Assembly (NCBI GenBank): GCA_023333565.1
Contig: JAJKFH010001792.1
Coordinates: forward strand, 310,001-374,000
Direction of reading: 5' to 3'
DNA from: Puffinus mauretanicus
Lineage: Eukaryota > Chordata > Aves > Procellariiformes > Procellariidae
Length of the DNA: 64,000 nucleotides
Part shown: positions 49,964 through 63,180 of the stretch, in pieces
Layout of the letters: the number at the start of each line of letters is the position of its first letter
Position numbering within the stretch: position 1 is the first letter of the stretch
Made by a program: the position numbers and the translations under genes
The notes under the pieces: generated by a model
Seen by the model: the letters and a program-made list of their open reading frames with translations, nothing else
What the model was told of the DNA's origin: nothing
The model's database searches: none

Positions 49964-52900
49964 CTAAAAGGAAAGTGGAAATCCTTAAATAAGACAGGTG
50001 TAATCCTTTCCATAAAGCTGATTCCCATAACACTGTCACCTTATTCTGAGTAATCTCATTCATAACAGAAATATTTGGCAGAGGCATTGTTATAGAAATT
50101 AAAGGCAAATGAATCCCCCTCTTGCCTCCCTGCCCCAAATTCTCAGAGTCAACAACATACAGAATCTCTTGAACAGGAACCCTTCTGGAACCATATGAAC
50201 ATTGACATTTTAAAATGTGATTTCTCTCCTGAATTGGACCCAGTTCAGCAGTGTTAAGTCTGGCTTAGCTCACCGACATTAGAAGCCAGGGTTATGGTTA
50301 TACACCACTACTTGTACATTTCCTTGTGTGCACTGGTTTACCTGCAAGTAGAAGTCCTGGCAGTTTTGGTCTTGCCTTCTTGACCCCCAACTATTAAGAC
50401 AAATGGAACACTGGGATTTGTGAAGGAAAATGCTACCTTTGCTCTCTTATTTTCCATTTGTGTCCATACTCTGCTTTTTTGTAGAGTCTGGGGCAGAAGA
50501 ACTGATGGACCCTCAACTGAGACCTCTCCCACAGGTCTGCCCAGAGTAAGAATTTGTTCCAGCAGCAGTATTTAAATTTCTTATTGAAATATTCATTAAA
50601 TTGTTTTATATTTTGACCATGTATCAGGCAGCCTAAAGTCTATAGCAGTCCAGAGGACTTGCATCCTAACAGTGCCTCTTTCTCCCTGGTGACTGTAGGA
50701 GGAGCTCAGTGACTCACTCAGCTGTCAGTGCCTACACAACAGAGAGGCAAGTAAGGCAAATCCCATCATCTCCACTTTTTCTCTATGATGGTTTCCTGGG
50801 CAACACACACTTTCAGTAGGCAGGACCCACTGAGAGCCAGTTCAGCACCCAGCAATGGGAACTTAGGCTCTGTCTTGCCTGGTCTCCTATCAGCATAGTA
50901 GCCCAACTTCTTTGGAAAGGATGGATGATCTTGCTGTCTTCCCTCTCCCTCTGCTTTTCAGGATGCCTCAACACCTGGGGGTTAAAAAAACCCCCTGGGA
51001 TAACCCTGTATAGGATCTAACACTAAGAGAGGCCTGAAAATAAGGTGTTCTCATTCTTATGATATTGTTGTTTTGGAATAGTTTGCAAATTAATCTAGGA
51101 ATGTTCTGTTCTGCCAATGTGCTTTTTCTAAAAGAAATCAAACTGGCTGCATTTAGTGCATACCATATCTGGACCATGGAGGAACAGAGACACCACTTAC
51201 TTTCAATTAGTTTATGATACAGTTAACTAAAAAAAGGAGAAGTGTCTGGGCTTCTCCAAAGGAGCATTCTCCATTGACTGTATTGGAAATCGGGCACTTA
51301 ATCTGGGGTCAGGAGGGCATGATGCCCACCAGACTATCAGAATGCTCAGCTGAGTTGCCTGATACTAGCCTGACACTCAGTTGGGTTGACCTAATGCTGG
51401 TCACAGTGACCACATGTAACCTAGTAAACAGTGCCACCTGGTGAAGTATACAGTGCCAGGGGTCATTCTCATACCCTCATGCAAATTGTCACCATCTGAT
51501 AAGGTCTGTATAGTTATGCTCTTCTAGCCTCCTAAACACGGTGTCTTCCTGGTGTGGGTTATCTCTCAGAACATGCCCAGAAGATATTTGGGAGAGTTCA
51601 AGGAGCCATTCTAATGTTTTAATAATATAGACAATTGCAATCTGATGACTCAGTGTGTGCATGGTTTACTTTGTTAGCATAGACGAAATCACTGTGCTTG
51701 GAATCAGTTTCTAATACTAAAGAGCATCTCTGTGGTCCATGATTTCTGCCAGAAGACTCTTCGCACATGTGGTCCTAGATAACGTTCAAGTTCTTCATTA
51801 TCACCTTGTAACTTTTGTCCTTTGGGACAGGGGCATAATGGAAAATAAGTGGGTAAACCTAGCTTCTTGGTCTTTAGAAGGTCTTCCATTGACCAGTTAC
51901 AAGCAAGGCAACTGTATTAACCTGTTTTTACCCTTCATTATATCACTGTTCTGCAAGTTTTGGACATAGACTTCGGATACCACAGCTCTCTCCTGACTTA
52001 GAGGAGAGGAGATGCAGAAAACTATTTCCTGCTGTGCTGCTGGACTTCATCCAAGCCAGATTTCTGTAAACACTTGTCATCTGTATGGACCTAGACACCA
52101 ACTGCTTGAAAAGACAGCATCGTCTTAGCCTTTTAGGCAAAGAGAGGTATTCAGCAGAAATGTATGTAAATGCAGCATACAGTTTTAATGAATCAGGTCC
52201 TTAGAGGAAAAACAGTTCCTTTCAACAACTGAAAACAGTCAGTCATTTTGGCTTCTAAACAATCTACTATCCCCAGTCGGCCCTGTCAGCACTGCTCTTC
52301 TCTCCTTCCTCCAACCTCTACTTTCTACCTGTTGAAAAAGTTCATCTTAAAAGTTCTTGTATTTTGACAAAGGAAAATGTCAGAACCAAGTGTGCAATTA
52401 AGTTCCCTTCTATCTTCGTATGTCAAAAGTCTTTACTGAGTGTTGGCAGATTGAAAGAAAAGAAAAAAACTTTTTTATTATACATGAAAACCTGTAAAAA
52501 GCAGTAACCTACTTTTTTCAAGGGGATTTCTCAGCAAAGTGATGTCTCAGAGCCTCCTCTACCAATAAAACATCACCTGGGGTAGTGGCAGGGAGGGGGC
52601 TGACAGTTATTTGCTGAGTTGGACTGTGACTTTGAAAAAGCAAAGAAAGGTGGATATGCTGTTTTCGGGGCCACAGATTAATAAAAAAAAAGGGTCCTGG
52701 GCACTCCTGCAAGGGAGGCACCTAATGATTTGTGATAGATGGTTAGATGTTCTAGTATATGATCAGGAAAAGATAAAAAATTCTGTCCTGGATCAGAACA
52801 AGAGCACATCTAGTCCATGATCTTATTGCTAGCAGTGGCCAAAGCAAATGCTTTGTGAAGACTACAAGACCGGGGCAAATGTGTGCCCATGAGTCTGATA

Positions 52901-55900
52901 TATTCCAAGTGTGGAAGAGTTGCCAGGCATCCAAAGATCATTTATCAGAGAGATGCTCAGCGGGTCCTGTGTGTCCAGTCTCAGAGCTTCTTTTCAGAAA
53001 ACTAGCAAATTGAGCACATAGTGTCATGAGCCAGATATTGATTATTCTGTACTGGCTGTAAGCAACCCCACAATAAAATTGTTATTCACACTATTCTGTT
53101 TTGATCTGTGTAAATGTGTGTGTATCTGTCCCTCTGTCTCATGTGGAAGGCCTTGTGCTGCGATATTCTGTGATGTTTCCCATAGGACAGTGTACCTCTC
53201 CATCAAGTGGAATTATTGATGTGGCCTTCAGCAGTTCTGCATCTACCCTAGCTGCAACCTGATCAGGTTCTGTCCCCTGTTGTAAAGCCATTCAGGGTCT
53301 CCCACACCTCTGCAAGGTGAACTAACCCATGCTAAAAACCCTCTAAAACCAGTTTTTTCTTCTTTTTTCTTTCATTTCTGTGTGGATTGCATAGACATGT
53401 CCTGAAGCCTTTCTAAAGAGTCCAGAGTTAATAGGCCAATATCAGCACCCTTTGGCCAGAACTATGACAATTCAGTCTTTTTTTTGCAGCATTTTGCTCT
53501 GGAGTGCCCAGGCAAGCATCTACTCAGTCAAAGGAGGTGAGTGGAGAGAAGGAGAATCATAGGAGACTGGCTTCTCCCATTGTTTACCCTTTTCTTATCC
53601 TTTCGGCTCTTAACTAAAGCTTGCTTCACTCCCGTCCTGCCCTTGCTGTCACTTGTGTTCAGTGACATTGTGTTCATCTCTTCTTCCTGTGGTAATTGTC
53701 AGGTAAGGTTCGGATTCTTCATTGTCTAGACCACCAAATTGTTAGAACAGGCCATGGCACCAACTTGTTGCATCAACTAGTACTGTCCTAGGCAGGTCCT
53801 GAGTTAGCAAATGTGAGAGACCTTTTCCAAGAGGTAGCTCTGGAAGATCAGATAGTTTAACACAATGAATATGGTTTGTTCCATGCTAGAAAATGGTCCT
53901 GATTTCATTCACTGTTTTACTATCAACATAGCCTCAGACCAGGTAGGGCTGAGCAGGGCAGTGAAGAGAGCGTTACCTCAAGCTTAGTGACCTCCATGTG
54001 TTAAAGAGGGCTATTGGCATCTAAAGTAGCAGTCTTTAGTCTTCACTAGCCCATGGGCCACTGTTCTGTGCCTGGCAGCTGAACTGCTTCCATTCAGGGT
54101 GGGTGGATTGCTTGATTACAAGATATAGATGCTCTTGATAACACTGGGAGCTTCTACTGGACACCAGAGACTTCTGCACTGTAGACATTAAGGGCTCTAT
54201 TTAGCTACCCACACATAGGTAGTACCCAAGACATCCACAATAACTGGCAGATACAACACAGTAACAAAGAGAGACCTGTGTGCTTCTGGAGCAGCAGCTG
54301 GTAACCAAGCTGAGTATCCCAGTTCATCTCAAATGGCAGCAGGTGCCTATGTTTGGGCAACCGAATCAAGCCACTGAAGCTGGATGTCTGAATCCAGAAC
54401 AGAGTTTCATTTATACATTAGGAATTGTGGAAATAATTTTGTTCTTTCCCCTTATTTTTCCTCTAGACCCCACTTGTGGAAGATCTCACCAGTTCTGCCA
54501 AAGGCACATTTCTATGGGCTTCTGGCTCTGTCCCAGAGTGGACAGTGGCAACACAAACAGGCAATGGCATTCCGTTTCTTTCCATAGGCAAAGCTTGCAA
54601 TGAGTGATTTCACCACCCTGGAATTTCAGTCTTGTTTTTCGTGACAGCATAACGTTCCACCACTTTTTCTGGTGTCATAACTCATAAGCACATGAGGCAG
54701 GGCAGTTGTGAAATTACTGAAATTACAAACCTAGAGCTTATATATGCCGAGTGAATAATTGAAACTCCTGACAAATGACTGAAGTACAGTACCTACTATC
54801 AGATACATGGAAGCATGGCTGGGAAATACCATGCTAATATTATGATGTCATGGACCTGTGTCTCCTGTAGTATCTGGACAGGGCTGGTCTGCGACTCACT
54901 GTTCTCCTTCCAGGCAGGAGAGGGCAGTAGTAGCACACACATTGACCCATCTGTCCCTGTTACAAGCACTCTGACTGCATCCTTGTATCATCGACAGACC
55001 TCTCTGATCAATTTGCTGGTGCTTTTAACTGATAAAGGGGGGAAAGAGTAATTTGGTTCCTTCCAAGCGCAGGATAACTGCCTACAAGCCCAAAGTTCGT
55101 GGGGGTTAGAAGTAATGCATGCCCACAACTCTCCACTTCAGTAGTAAGGGAGAGTGAGAAAGTAGATATGAAGTGGTGAGAAAGAGTAGTGAGGCTCTTA
55201 TGTGTCTCTCAGTCGGACAGCCTTTGGACATAACAGTTACCCACTCATCGTTACAACCCATGGCAATGTGATTTCTCCTTACAGCCAGAAAAGAAGGGGG
55301 AAGATTTGTATCATTATGGTCGAGTAACATTTTATAAATGGGTCAAATCCTCCAGCTGGAGCAACTAACAATCTTAACTCTGGCTTAGGTTGTACTGCCC
55401 AGCAGTACAACCAGCTCTTACATAGTTAGAGGGGCAGATTGTTAATGGGCTATATGGCCCTGGGGAGACACAACTTGCAGAGAGGGGCTGCTTCTTGCCT
55501 GCTGGTTCATTCTCATGTCTCTGAAAACCCTTGGGCCCTTAAAACAAATGTGGATGTAGGTAAGAATAAGATCATATTCCACTTATATTATTCCTTTTAA
55601 TCTACAAGGGACTTAGGAGCACGATGCGTGAGGTCTCTCATCACCTTCACAACCAGCAAATGTCCCCTGAGCCACATGGTGCTCTGCTTATCACCCCACG
55701 GAAGCATCACGGGCTATATTCACGGGATTTGCAAGCCTGAGATGTTTCAATGTATGTCCTCTCTGGGTGCCCTTCAGGGCGAAGAGGTCTGGATACAAAA
55801 AGGACACCAAGGCCAGAAATCCTGTTCCCCACAAATAGACAAAGCAGAAGGATATTGGGATACAACGGACAATCCTGTGGCTGGTCAGCCTTCTCTCCTA

Positions 55901-56808
55901 CTGCAAGGTAATTCCTCTGTGTTGGATATATCCCAGCCTGGATGATTCCCAAACATTTCCAGCACGGGGAGAAAGAGGCAGATGATGGTTTGAGAGCTCT
56001 GGTTTCTGTCCTCAGCTCTTCTGCAGCCTCACTGTGTAACACGGCAGTAAGCGCAGGAAGAGTATGATTATATTCAAGGCCACCCCATGCAGGGATACCA
56101 CACACCTAGTGTAGGTCTACGTTGTTCTCTGCAGACTATTTATTCCTGTTTCCCGTGGCTCATGAAGGCTAATTCCTCCCTCATCAAGGCTAATTAACCT
56201 AGATGAAATGTTATCCTAACATGATGTTACTGCTCCAGGGACGTGAGTGGCTTGTTTAGAGCAAAGTCTGGTGTCTCTGTGCGTCTTTAATGGTTTTAGC
56301 AAAGCTCCCCTGCCAGTGTATATTGTTCCAGCACCTTTGACTTCAGGGGAACTCTTGCAATTTCCATCCAGAGAGGATCTGTCCCTCTGCATACCAGCTC
56401 TCCCTCAGCAGACTAACGATAATTATCCCACAGTAACTAGTACTTCAGTATAAGCTTAGATGTCCTGCTCACACGCAAACAGAAGACAAAGCCAGTCTCC
56501 TTCCTATAGATCTTACCATGTAATAATGTCCCCTCCTCTCATCTAAACCAAAGCATCTGAGAAGATGTGTGTGCCTCCTTAACCGCAGGCAATGAGAGCA
56601 TAGCCACTAAAACCTCATTGCAGTAAATAAGGTTCCTCTTACAGCATCTCTAAAGAGTATTGCTCTTACTTGCTGTCAGTGAGTACTGTTGTGATAGCAT
56701 TCACTGCAATCCCAGCTCCGCACTCCCACTCCTCCCTCCCCCAACCCCCAGATCCAAAATGGAGAAGTGACAGACTGATTTCTTTTTTAGTTTCCCCTCC
56801 CTTCTTAC
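49964..56808 (-). other. TFAP2D: TFAP2D intron (6.8 kb)
   Basis: The intron lies between the 142 nt exon and the penultimate exon. No CR1, RNA gene or coding exon was recognised. It includes copy 4 of the dispersed motif (54331-54372) and otherwise unique sequence. The opposite-strand frames at 55628-55945 and 55707-56105 are not supported by any recognisable domain. Confidence 0.75.
54331..54372 (+). repeat. Copy 4 of an unassigned dispersed motif
   Basis: It reads AAATGGCAGCAGGTGCCTAT then GTTTGGGCAACCGAATCAAG and CC. It is the least degraded of the four copies and in the same direction as the others. Confidence 0.5.
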
Positions 56809-56950
56809 TTTGTCGCTAGGATCATCTTTTTCCTTGCTGTCTGCTCTTTCTGTTCCATGTGCTGTCTGGCAATGTGCTCTCCTACTGCCTTGGCAGGGAA
56901 TTCTGTTTCACAGGTGTAGCCGAAATCTCTGGCCAAATGTAATGCTTCCC
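56809..56950 (-). CDS. TFAP2D: TFAP2D coding exon of 142 nt (first part of the helix-span-helix)
   Basis: The exon starts after TTACCCACAG (AG at 56952-56951) with two bases that finish a Gly codon. It then encodes [40 protein letters not shown] and KMILAT, ending in AA before GTAAG (donor from 56808). Its length of 142 nt equals the standard AP-2 family exon. [17 protein letters not shown] is the family signature. The Lys/Gln-rich [17 protein letters not shown] identifies AP-2 delta. The preceding exon (basic DNA-binding segment with an NLPAGRRKAANVT-like motif) was searched for up to 64 kb and not found, so it lies beyond the right edge. Confidence 0.97.
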
Positions 56951-58141
56951 CTGTGGGTAAATAAAATAGGTCAGTTAGTTTTTAGGGTTATTATTATTAT
57001 TATGCTTACAGAATTTCTTCCACTCTTAAAAAAAAATAGTAATACAATAATAAATCACTTTTGTAGACATTCATTGCCAATCTCAGTTACAGATTTCAGC
57101 CCATTTGACCTGCTCATGCTTAGTCATCAGATGGTGCCAGCCAGAAGATAGGGAGGTTATTCCTCTCATGAGAAAATACTTGTCAAGACACTTGGATTTA
57201 ACTCCTTCCTCTGCCACCAATGAGTACTGGGCAGCTGCTCAACTTCTGTAAGCCCAGTTCATCATTGATATTTAAGGCACGGAAATTAGTGGCACAATAC
57301 AAGTGCCCCACACTAAAGATGAGCAGACCCCAAAGTAAAGCACAAGAAACAATCCTGTTTCCAAAAAAGATTGCAATCAAAATTGACCAGACAAAATAAA
57401 AAGGGATGATAATGAAGATCACAGTTGATGTTTTATAGGTGGGGAAATCAAGGCAAAGGGAGTACACGGCTTGACTAGGCTTTATAAGAAGTCTGTGACA
57501 GGCGGACACTGAGCACCTCTCTACCTCACTATGGAGACTGGACACCATAACCCAACTCCATGCTGGGTGCAAATACCTCTGAAAGAACCTGTCCCTCTCC
57601 ACTAGCTTAGAGAACTCAGGAATTTATTTTAAGGATTACTGAACACTCTGGCCTGTGTGCTGTGACTCTGACAACCTTGCTGTGGGATTTATCTGATCAA
57701 ACACAGCTGCCTGGAGTGTTAACATCTGTGCCTAAGTTAGTCTTTCCCTGGTGAGAAATAGGCACTTCCCGATAACACTTGCTCTCATCTCATCGTAGAA
57801 GGTAGAAATAGGTCAGCTACCAGAAGTGTATGCTGAAGCACATCTGCATGAGTAACTGAGAGATGTGCTCCAGAATAGTTTTGCGGTTAGGGCGTTACGG
57901 GGTTTTTTATTTTATTTTTCTTTTTTTCGGAGTTGTGTATTTGGTTGCCATCATGAGAGGTGGCATTGGATCCTGGATTTTTGGAGACCAGGTTGGTGCT
58001 CCAGGTGAACAGTTAGGAAGGGTGCAGGACCTGCAACATTTCCCTTTGAGAACATGTGCAGCGGAATTCCTCTGATTAAATGGAGACAAGCTAGCACTTG
58101 AAGCATGTATCATCCCGTACTAAAGTAGAAGGCAAAAGTGG

Positions 58142-58304
58142 ATCACAGGAATTACAGAAAAGTCCAGGTTAGAAGGGAACTCTCTGAAGGAAATCTGTTG
58201 AAAGCATGGCCTTAGATTAGGTTATTCATGGACTTTTCAAGCCTAGACTTGAATATTTCCAACCATGGAGATTCCACAGCTTTTCTGAGCAACCTAATCA
58301 AATG
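58142..58304 (-). mobile_element. Old, degraded CR1 3' fragment
   Basis: ATCACAGGAATTACAGAAAA, then AGTCCAGGTTAGAAGGGAAC and, further on, GATTCCACAGCTTTTCTGAGC follow the order of the reversed CR1 tail, with more substitutions than the other copies. This points to an older insertion in the TFAP2D intron. Confidence 0.7.
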
Positions 58305-61300
58305 TTTAATTATTAATTTAATTGTTAATCACCCAGAAGTGCTGATTTCTCCCTATTGACTACAATGAGACAGAGAGGACAGATACAACTACAATAGAGA
58401 TGATGAGACGAATCCCATCCCCAGAAAGACCAAGTTTGGTCTGCACAGACCTGGCCAAGCCAAGGAAGATGGAAACTTCCATGGGAGCAGTGGTCCTGTG
58501 CCAGGAGCAGCATGAGGCCTAAGGAACCACACACACTGACCTCTATTCCAGACTCTATTCTCCACCTTTTCAGAGTTTATTGTCTCCCCTTCTATCATTG
58601 GAGTTTTTACCAGAAAAATACCTTTCGTTTCCACAAGTAAATACTTTGTTGTGTTTTTATCTGACCTAATTGGATTCAGGTACTAGTAAAATACATGCAC
58701 TATCCCAGGGAATTTGTTTGCTGACACCAGTCAAAAACAACTTTCGCAGCTGTAACCAATTTTACGTGCAAAAATTGAAGACCATACTCAAAATCATCTG
58801 CATTATTTGGATTTTTTAAACATGATTTCCAGAATGCCTAAAAAGAATAAGAAGTTAGCAAGCAATCACCATCTCTTAATTGAAAGAAGAAATGATTCCC
58901 ACTTAGTTTACAGCTTCTGGAAAAGGAAAATAATTTTCAGTGAAATTAAAATGGATTTTAGTGGTTTGTTAACAGTGAGTCAGAATGAATGGGCATATAG
59001 CTGCCAGTTTTGTATCTAAAATGTCTATCCCAGACTTCTTCATGGATGAGAAAGGGTGCAAATTTAAACCATAGCTGCTGAATTTTTGTAGAGTTGTTTC
59101 AAAATTTTTATTTCAGCTACACTTTTACTCTTCCTTAAATAAAGACTTAAAGAGTAAGTTAACTGCAGAAGAGTACCAGGTTTTGCTTTTCAACCAAACT
59201 CCATTAAAACACTTGATAGGTTTGTTTTCATGCCAGCATGGAAAGAAGATAAAAGCCAAACCCATTGAAGCTGTCATCAGGTAGAATTACCATTCTCCAG
59301 ACAGCTCTATCATGGTCCAGTCAGACCCAAGTAACAATGCAAGGAATGTAGTCAGCAAAACATTTAAGCATTTAGCCATTGGAAAAGTCTTGGTTTCTTC
59401 AAGAGAACAAAACTTTATGTGATGAAATGTAGGCATTTATTTAACATGGTCAACAACACACTGAAATTTTTATGTTTTTACTTAATGTCAAAAAGAAAGG
59501 GAATGAAAATATGAATTATCATTAAAACTTATCTTTCCAAAGATGGTATATATTATTTACTAGAGCTGAGAAAATTATACTAGACTGTTTTGATGATCTG
59601 AGAAAATTATACAAAAGTATAAAACTTGTCCATTTTACATGGAGGTGGGATTGTGATTGAATGGTAATGGTATATGAAGAGATAAAATCATAAGCAAAAT
59701 GAAACAAAATTACTTATATTCTTGTGGGTATATATAGGTAAAAATGTATATACAAATGTATCTACTGTGAAAAAAAAACATCTACAAATTTTTCAAATGT
59801 ATTTTTAAAATATATTTTTACTGGAAATGGAAAGCTGATATATATTAGGAATGCACATTATAAGTACGCATATGTGTTCATGCACTTCCATACGATGTAA
59901 GGAATAGGCATTCTAAATGACAACAACAAATTCTAAATAAAAATAGAAAACTACACATGAAAATGCTGTGCAGAACATGATTTCTCATATCTCATTGTTG
60001 AGCAAAGATCTCATTTTGAACTGGGACCAAATGATGAGGTATTTAGAAGTGGATTGTGTTATACTTCTATACATATTATTTTTTGTGAATCTCAGCGAGT
60101 AGAGGTGCCTTGTATTACTGCACAGTAGGAAGTAAGTCTGCTTGGTGGGGGAAAGTAGTTTGTACAAAATATCATAAAAGATGTTCTTTCTTTTTCTACA
60201 TCATAATTTGGACAAACATTTATTCTAGGGGAAAACGTGGAAATGTTGGAAATATGTATGAACTGACCTCTTTTCTTTCACCTTAGATTTGCCGCCTTCT
60301 GCTTAGTTATTATTTATGTCAGGGAGGAATCACACTAAAGATAGAAACCCATTAAAATCCCTGGCTTTTATAGCCAGTTGCCTTGTTTCAATCTAAAATC
60401 AAATTTCACTATGTGCAATATCCCCAGCTCTTTCCTCCTGGCAGAGACAAAGAATGCGTGTTGGGGATTGTCGACTCTTTCTCCTTAAATCCAGCATACG
60501 GCTTTGCAGCTATAGGCAGCGCTGCCTTTCCTATATAATTTGACAATTGACCAGAGAGCTTTGCATGATGGAAAAGGACAGTTGCTGAAGCTGAATTGGC
60601 AGAGACAGCTCTGGAAAGCCTCAGTGGAGAGACCAGCCCGCGTACCTTGACAGGCTTCTGTGGGCAGGCGGAAGGAGCAGCGTGGGCGTCTCCTGGGTCT
60701 AGTAAGAGCGAGAGATGCTCCTATGCAGAGTGAAGGCAGAAGCTGTGTCCCAGGAGAGGGACATTCGGCATCTGAACCTCCTCCTCTCTCCTCGGCTTCG
60801 CCTCCTCTGGATGCTCTACCCAGCAGAAATGTTACCCAGGGAAAGGAGGGACAGGCGGGAGGTGGAAGGGAAGTTTTTTCTATTTGTAGGGTGAGAAGGG
60901 AGGAGGAACAAGTGGAAGGATATTTAAACAAAGGCTGGTGGGGGAGAAGTGTGACAGTTGATAGCAGGGTGAAAAAAGTAACCACTGACCTATTTTTCTC
61001 AAGAATTTTTGTCCTCAAATAATGAATGTAGTCAATTCTATGTCTAGTAAATTTAGTGTCTTATTAGGTTTGACAGGAAAACATTTCCAGATTTTTTTGT
61101 AAGTGCTTTTTCTGATTTTTGTAAATAATCTGATGGTTTTAAATTCATTCATGCATTGGTTTTACCTACATCTGCAATAACATTTATGCTATGTCTCTGC
61201 CTTATAAGTGACCTGTCCAAACAGGTGGGGATATCTCCCCTCTTCTCACATCCTTCCTTGCTGCTACTGTGGAGGCTTTTGACTCCTTTGAGCCATCAGT

Positions 61301-63049
61301 AAGGCTTAGCCTTGGCAATGCTATTTATTTAGATGTTTAATGGAGAAGCCTTTATTGTATTAGCTAAGATGTAGGAATTTTCCTTTTAGAGCTGGTAAGA
61401 AAAATGACCTTTCCCTTCATCTGATCTAGGCACTAGAGGGCATCCCTCACCTACAGGTTGCACAAAGCTGTGTCCCATACTGCTGTAGAGAGTCTTGCAA
61501 TGCTCAGCTCATTCTCCCAGTCTGTCTTTCCACCTATTGTGCTGATTTATGTGGATGACAACGTAAAGAACAGAACTGATCTGTCAAACAGTTCCTACTC
61601 TGGGCCCCAGAAGGTCCTACCAAAGACACTAAAGATGCAACCCGACCAAAACAAGAATAACAGTAAACACCCAGCAGCCCTGCAGAACCCCAAAAGAAGT
61701 AAGTTTGCAGAAAACAAGGGGTCATAGAATAATTTTCATAAAGTCTGGATCTTCACATGACCATAACAGCCTAGAAATTAACGCAGTTCCTCTGTTGAAC
61801 TTAGACTAAAATAATTGAGTTTTGGGGAGTACTGCTATTTAGAGGAAGAGAAGACTTAGTCATGCCAGAGACTTTCAAGATGGCTCAATATGCCTAATCA
61901 CCATATAACTAATTTTGCCTACCTCAAACAGATATTCAAGAGGCTGAGCACCTTCCTACCTTACAGAGATATTAAAGGCCTCGATACATTGAAGGCTGTG
62001 AGGACCTTTAGTAATAATAAACTTAAAACCGTCTAATGTAATCAAGAGTGACACAATCCTGGGTCCTTATGAGAAATCCACACAATGCACCTGATATTTA
62101 GGGATTTAATAAGACTAATAAATCATTATGTCAATTAGTATATTGACATCACACAGAAAAAGCCAATGCTGTTTTCTTCCTTTTTTCTTCTCCTCTAAAA
62201 TCTGGCATAAGAATAAGCCTGTGTCTTTCCATTTCTGCCTCCTCCAGCAGCAGGAGCCATTGAGGAATGGGTTTTTCTTGCAGGAACTATGCTACAATTT
62301 AGTACTACTTGGAAATAATATCTGCATGTACAAAGGGAGGACAGCTTATACCACAAAGAATTCAATGAGCACTGCCAAGTTTGACCGAGGATTGGTTACA
62401 TAAACAGAAAGTGAGCTTCATTTTATTTTCTGTTGGAATGTTAATGCACATGGTGGTGCCTTTCCCAAAAATTCCAGTAGCAAAATTCATGATTAGGATG
62501 TTTAGGCAAAGAGGTCTCTGTCAAAATGAGCTCAATCTCCTCAGTATGTATCTTTAGGACTCACATTAAGGCAGTCCAAACACAAAAGTAATACCATAAG
62601 CTTAATAGTAAGTTAGTTATTGGCTTTGAGGGGCAGGGAGGCAAGCACAGCTCCATCCCTGGGAAAAAGGAACCTAACTGTGACTTACAGTAAAGGTACT
62701 TTGCCATCAGTCCCAGGCCAGCAGTTGAAAGAGGGCTTCCTCAGTCTCAATCTCTTCTAATGAATGAGTAGCTGGCCACATAACTCTGTTTATTCTTCTC
62801 TGCTAAGAGCCAAGATTCATGAAGGACTGTGAGGATAGGAACAGCCCTTACGCCTCTAAACTCAGGGAAGAAAACTCCCTTTTCTATGGCTTTCTCTTTA
62901 TTACAAGCAGGTGTGATATGGACACACCTGTATTTCAGAGCAGCCCCATTGTACTTCTATGTGCTCAGTGGCCCTTGAGCTCCTTAGTCTCGCCTCTTAG
63001 ATGGTGAAAAACATCCATTGTTGTGGATTCAGCACTATTTCTCCATCCT

Positions 63050-63180
63050 TTAGGATATTAAAAACCTGACTAGACAAAGTCCTGAGCAACCTCTTCTAAT
63101 TGACCCTGCTTTGAGCAGGGGGGTTGGACTAGAAGATCACCAGAGGTCCCTTCCAGCCTCAACCTTTCTGTGATTCTGTG
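63050..63180 (+). mobile_element. Short CR1 3' end
   Basis: Typical CR1 tail in plus orientation: TTGAGCAGGGGGGTTGGACT, AGATCACCAGAGGTCCCTTC, ending CTGTGATTCTGTG. Only about 130 bp are present. Confidence 0.88.

Noticed and set aside
56810..57151. Plus-strand frame of 113 residues over the TFAP2D 142 nt exon
   Set aside because: It is antisense to the exon, whose minus-strand reading gives the AP-2 signature and exact splice phases.
60485..61022. 177-residue minus-strand and 120-residue plus-strand frames
   Set aside because: They overlap on opposite strands in a purine-rich stretch, match no family I know and lack AP-2 motifs. A GTAC donor-like site near 60640 was considered for a TFAP2D exon, but the peptide (LPTEACQG) does not fit any AP-2 exon.
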